Shown here: positions 61,514-64,000 of the stretch, in pieces
Layout: every line of letters starts with the position of its first letter
Numbering within the stretch: the stretch's first letter is position 1
Made by a program: the position numbers and the translations under genes
Origin: Myxococcus hansupus
Lineage (GTDB): Bacteria > Myxococcota > Myxococcia > Myxococcales > Myxococcaceae
Length of the DNA: 64,000 nucleotides
Assembly (NCBI RefSeq): GCF_000280925.3
Contig: NZ_CP012109.1
Span: 7,336,501-7,400,500, forward strand
Direction of reading: 5' to 3'
The notes under the pieces: generated by a model
What the model was told of the DNA's origin: nothing
Seen by the model: the letters and a program-made list of their open reading frames with translations, nothing else
Databases searched by the model: none

Positions 61514-62932
61514 TCAGGCGAGGATGGAACGCAAGGGTTCGACGCGGGTGATGCTGTAGTCCAGGTCGGCGGACGCCAGCACGGTGGCGATGACGTGCTC
61601 GGGGAGGATGTTCTCGCCGTTCGGGTCCGACGCGCCGGTGCGCAGGTCGAAGGTGCCCGGCGCCATGCCGATGTCGCCGCTGCGGCCGTACACGAAGTTG
61701 TGCTTCACGCCGGCGCCCATCAGCAGCGCGGAGTTGCTCAGGTGGTGGTCACGGCCACCGGAGCTGTTGATGAGCGGCGTGCGGGAGAACTCGGAGAACA
61801 CCATGATGGTGGTGTGGTCCATGAAGTTGCCGCCCGACGGGTGCGCGCTGGCCCGCAGGTCCTCCACCAGCATGGCCAGGGCGTCGAAGCCGCGGCGCTG
61901 GTTGTTCGCCTGCGTGAGCTGGCTGCCGAAGTGGGTGTCCAGGCCGCCCGTGAGGTTGATGGTCACGCACTGGGCGATGCCCTTCTTCAGCGCGGTGGCC
62001 ACCGTGGCGGCGCGGCCGCGCTCACCGTTCACGTCGTTGATGTTGGCCAGGTTGTACTGCGAACGGATGGCCGCCATCTCCCGGCCGTGCGGCTGGCTGG
62101 CCGCGGCCAGGAAGTCGAACGAGAGGTCCAGGCCCTGCGACTGGATGAGCCGCATCTGCTCCTGGCTGTTCGCGTACGTGGTGCCCACGCCGCGCGTGCC
62201 GTAGGCCGCCTGCTCGCAGTTGAGCGGCTGGCCGCGGAAGTCGAGGAGCTGCTTCTCGATTTCGCTGTCCAGCGCGTCCGCGCTGCCCTTGAGCGTCAGC
62301 AGCAGGTCGTCCCGGCGGCTGACGCGCAGCGCGTTGGCGTAACCGCCGTAGCGGTCGTTGTACGACTCCACGTTGTAGGAGATGGACGCGATGGGCACGC
62401 GCGGCTTCATCTGCCCCACGATTTCCGTGGCCGTGGAGGACCCACGCGCCGCGCTGCCAATGGGCATCTTCCCGGTGAGGAAGTAGCGGTAGCCCACCTC
62501 GTGGCCCAGCGTGTTCATGTTGATGCCGCGCACCACCGTCATCAAGTCGTAGTGGGCGGCCAGCCGGGTGCCCACCGCGGGACCGAAGTCGATGTTGGAG
62601 CGGCCCGCGCCCGCGCGCTCGGCGGGGATGAGCGGCCGGGACTCGAAGCGCGAGTCGTTGATCTGGTCGTAGCCCGGGAGGATTTTCGTCTCCGAGGCGC
62701 GGTCCGCGGTGAACTCCGTCGGGTCCCTCGGGTCGAAGGCCAGGAGCTGGTCCCATCCACCGTTGAAGTAGACGAAGACGAAGCAGCGGTCCGCGGGTGC
62801 CATCTCCGCGGCCTGCGCGAAGGCGCGGAAAGGCAGGCCTCCCAGCAGGGTGGAGCCCATGAAGCCCGCGGTGGCCTTGAGGAACGTGCGGCGGCCGTGG
62901 GAGCAGTTCTCGTCGTGGCGGTTCTTCTTCAT
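61514..62932 (-). CDS. Tat-exported DUF1501 protein
   Basis: 472 residues from an ATG at 62932 with GGAG about 8 nt upstream. A twin-arginine signal is clear: SHGRRTFLKATAGFMG (RR at 14-15). DUF1501 features include FVFVYFNGGWDQLLAFDPRD, GLDTHFGSQLTQANNQRRGF and TIMVFSEFSRTPLINSSGGR followed by DHHLSNSALLMGAG. DUF1501 proteins share the alkaline-phosphatase/sulfatase fold, and the Asp-His-His and Glu-Phe-x-Arg motifs are the likely metal site. They are usually encoded beside DUF1549/1585/1800-type proteins, as here. Exported folded, possibly with cofactor. Substrate unknown. Confidence 0.9.
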   Translation of the reverse strand: MKKNRHDENCSHGRRTFLKATAGFMGSTLLGGLPFRAFAQAAEMAPADRCFVFVYFNGGWDQLLAFDPRDPTEFTADRASETKILPGYDQINDSRFESRPLIPAERAGAGRSNIDFGPAVGTRLAAHYDLMTVVRGINMNTLGHEVGYRYFLTGKMPIGSAARGSSTATEIVGQMKPRVPIASISYNVESYNDRYGGYANALRVSRRDDLLLTLKGSADALDSEIEKQLLDFRGQPLNCEQAAYGTRGVGTTYANSQEQMRLIQSQGLDLSFDFLAAASQPHGREMAAIRSQYNLANINDVNGERGRAATVATALKKGIAQCVTINLTGGLDTHFGSQLTQANNQRRGFDALAMLVEDLRASAHPSGGNFMDHTTIMVFSEFSRTPLINSSGGRDHHLSNSALLMGAGVKHNFVYGRSGDIGMAPGTFDLRTGASDPNGENILPEHVIATVLASADLDYSITRVEPLRSILA

Positions 62933-62949
62933 CGCTGTCACTCCGAGCG

Positions 62950-63609
62950 TCAGTAGGTGATGAAGCGCGGGTCGGTCAGCATGGCGATACACACCACGGC
63001 CAACGTCTCATGGCGCTTGGAAGCAGGAAGGGTCTTCACCCGGGCCGCGGCCTGCGTGAAGAAGGACGTCCACTTCGTCAGCTCCTCGCCAGCCAGCGGA
63101 GAGCCCCAGAAGCGCGTGGACATGTAGACGAGCTGCGCGCGCACTTCCGCGTCCGTCATCAGCGTCAGGTCGACCCACGTCTCCGGCATCAGCCGGCCCA
63201 GGGTGCGCGCCGACGGGTCCGTCATCCGGAGCTCGGCGTTGGCCTGATTGAGACACACCTTGCGCGCGCCGTCCTCCAGGAACTTGGCGAACACGAGGTT
63301 GGGCTCGGTGTTCTCGCTCACCACCAGGGCGTAGTCCGCGCGCCCCATGGAGGTGGCGCGCGAGTCCAGCTCCGTCCAGCGCTGCCCCACCGCCTCGATG
63401 ATGGCAGCATCCAACTGGGACACGGTGAGCCGGCGGGGCGCGCGGCCCACGCTGCCCGCCTGGGCCTCCGGGTCCGGCAGGGGCATGAAGTCCCCCGGCT
63501 GGTGCGGGTTGGCGATGGGCTCGATGACGCCGTCCGAGGCCTGCGTGTCATCCTTCGTGCAACCGGTGGCCAGCGCGAGCAGCGCGGCGGTCAAGACGAG
63601 GCGGCGCAT
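62950..63609 (-). CDS. Lipoprotein of the DUF1501 gene set
   Basis: 219 residues. The ATG at 63609 shares a base with the upstream stop as TGATG, so translation is coupled. Lipobox LLALATGC with Cys17, then an acidic linker. The fold is mostly helical: LTVSQLDAAIIEAVGQRWTE, ARKVCLNQANAELRMTD, and a C-terminal KRHETLAVVCIAMLTDPRFI. The last block resembles the C-terminal ALLTSPRF-type ends of DUF1585/1588/1592 planctomycete-type proteins, so it may be a shortened relative. Two cysteines other than the lipid one. Gap to the DUF1501 gene is 17 nt. Confidence 0.7.
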   Translation of the reverse strand: MRRLVLTAALLALATGCTKDDTQASDGVIEPIANPHQPGDFMPLPDPEAQAGSVGRAPRRLTVSQLDAAIIEAVGQRWTELDSRATSMGRADYALVVSENTEPNLVFAKFLEDGARKVCLNQANAELRMTDPSARTLGRLMPETWVDLTLMTDAEVRAQLVYMSTRFWGSPLAGEELTKWTSFFTQAAARVKTLPASKRHETLAVVCIAMLTDPRFITY

Positions 63610-64000
63610 CAGTCAATCCTCCGGTAGGCGTCGGACGTCACCACGCGCTCGATGAGCGCCTTGAGGCGGTGGCCATTGCGCGCGAAGTCCTGGGCGAACG
63701 GCGCCAGGTACATGCGCTGCTCCTCCGCCGTCATCGGGCGGCCCAGGAACTCGTTCCAGATGCGCTTCACCGTGCAGCGCTCGAGGTCACCCGACTGGAG
63801 CATCTTCTGCACCAGCAGCGCGGGACCGGCCTCGATGTTCTGCTCCTCGTCCGACGTGCGGTACAGGTACGTCTTGAGCATGCCCAGGCTGCTGGCGCCA
63901 TCGCCGTCGTAGGCCTGCATGATGTACTGGCTGCACTCGCCGCCGCAGTTGGTGTCGCCGTTGAGGGCGCAGTCCCGGCACTTCGGGTCGAAGCGGGGGA
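63609..64000 (-). CDS. PSD (DUF1585/1588-type) protein, partial
   Basis: Only the C-terminal ~130 residues are in the window; the start lies beyond 64000. The visible part has a cysteine cluster CRDCALNGDTNCGGEC near the window edge. Helices follow, such as TVKRIWNEFLGRPMTAEEQ and a last ALIERVVTSDAYRRID. The R-x-W-x-x-x-L-G-R-x and VTSDAYRR elements match the end of planctomycete-type PSD/DUF1585 proteins, which often precede DUF1501 genes. It is the upstream gene of the leftward set and overlaps the next start as TGATG. Family call is moderate because most of the protein is missing. Confidence 0.65.
   Translation of the reverse strand, partial: PRFDPKCRDCALNGDTNCGGECSQYIMQAYDGDGASSLGMLKTYLYRTSDEEQNIEAGPALLVQKMLQSGDLERCTVKRIWNEFLGRPMTAEEQRMYLAPFAQDFARNGHRLKALIERVVTSDAYRRID

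Overview
The window is GC-rich (around 70% by eye, nearly every third codon position G or C), with tightly packed genes, frequent GTG starts and ATGA/GTGA/TGATG overlaps. Gene content points to a myxobacterium of the Myxococcus/Corallococcus type: a type IVa minor-pilin/PilY1 cluster beside mfd, a large Wzx/Wzy polysaccharide locus, and many lipoproteins with FG-GAP/VCBS repeats. The family assignment is inference from content; no rRNA or tRNA gene is present to confirm it. I saw no IS element, prophage or CRISPR array.

Region 1 (1-34.7 kb) is a surface-polysaccharide locus. It holds a UDP-glucose 6-dehydrogenase, a WecA/MraY-type initiating sugar-1-phosphate transferase, two GT2 and seven GT1/GT4-type glycosyltransferases, a Wzx flippase, a Wzy-type polymerase and a Wzc-type co-polymerase fused to a tyrosine kinase. 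It also has two OafA-type acyltransferases, an LtaS-like phosphotransferase, two NTP_transf_5-fold proteins, a SAM methyltransferase, a GT2-methyltransferase fusion, a GT-C-like membrane protein and a ROK sugar kinase. The expected logic is: initiate on undecaprenyl phosphate, extend in the cytoplasm, flip, polymerise, control length, decorate. No Wza-type outer-membrane exporter is in the window. A few unrelated genes (FG-GAP lipoprotein, YCII-domain protein, small Cys-rich lipoprotein, DUF2780-like protein) are interspersed.

Region 2 (35-43.4 kb) is a minor-pilin operon in the order pilX-like, pilY1, pilV-like, pilW-like, fimU/gspH-like. It is followed on the same strand by a small c-type cytochrome and a small secreted protein. 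It resembles the minor pilin/PilY1 sets of Myxococcus xanthus, one of which depends on a cytochrome c (TfcP). A convergent PAS histidine kinase follows.

Region 3 (45-56 kb) is mostly housekeeping: mfd with a recognisable promoter, a 59-bp tandem repeat of hairpins, an acetylornithine deacetylase-like peptidase, a HutF-type deiminase flanked by two near-duplicate lipoproteins of a TraB/ChaN-like fold, a ferritin-like protein, a SemiSWEET-like transporter and a SpoIIAA-like protein.

Region 4 (56.2-64 kb) is one leftward gene set, cut by the window end. It comprises a PSD-like (DUF1585/1588-type) protein, a lipoprotein, a Tat-exported DUF1501 protein, a lipoprotein ending in a haem c motif, and a 1245-residue FG-GAP lipoprotein. 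It looks like a cell-envelope system of unknown function and, with the cytochrome next to the pilin cluster, is the most interesting part of the window.
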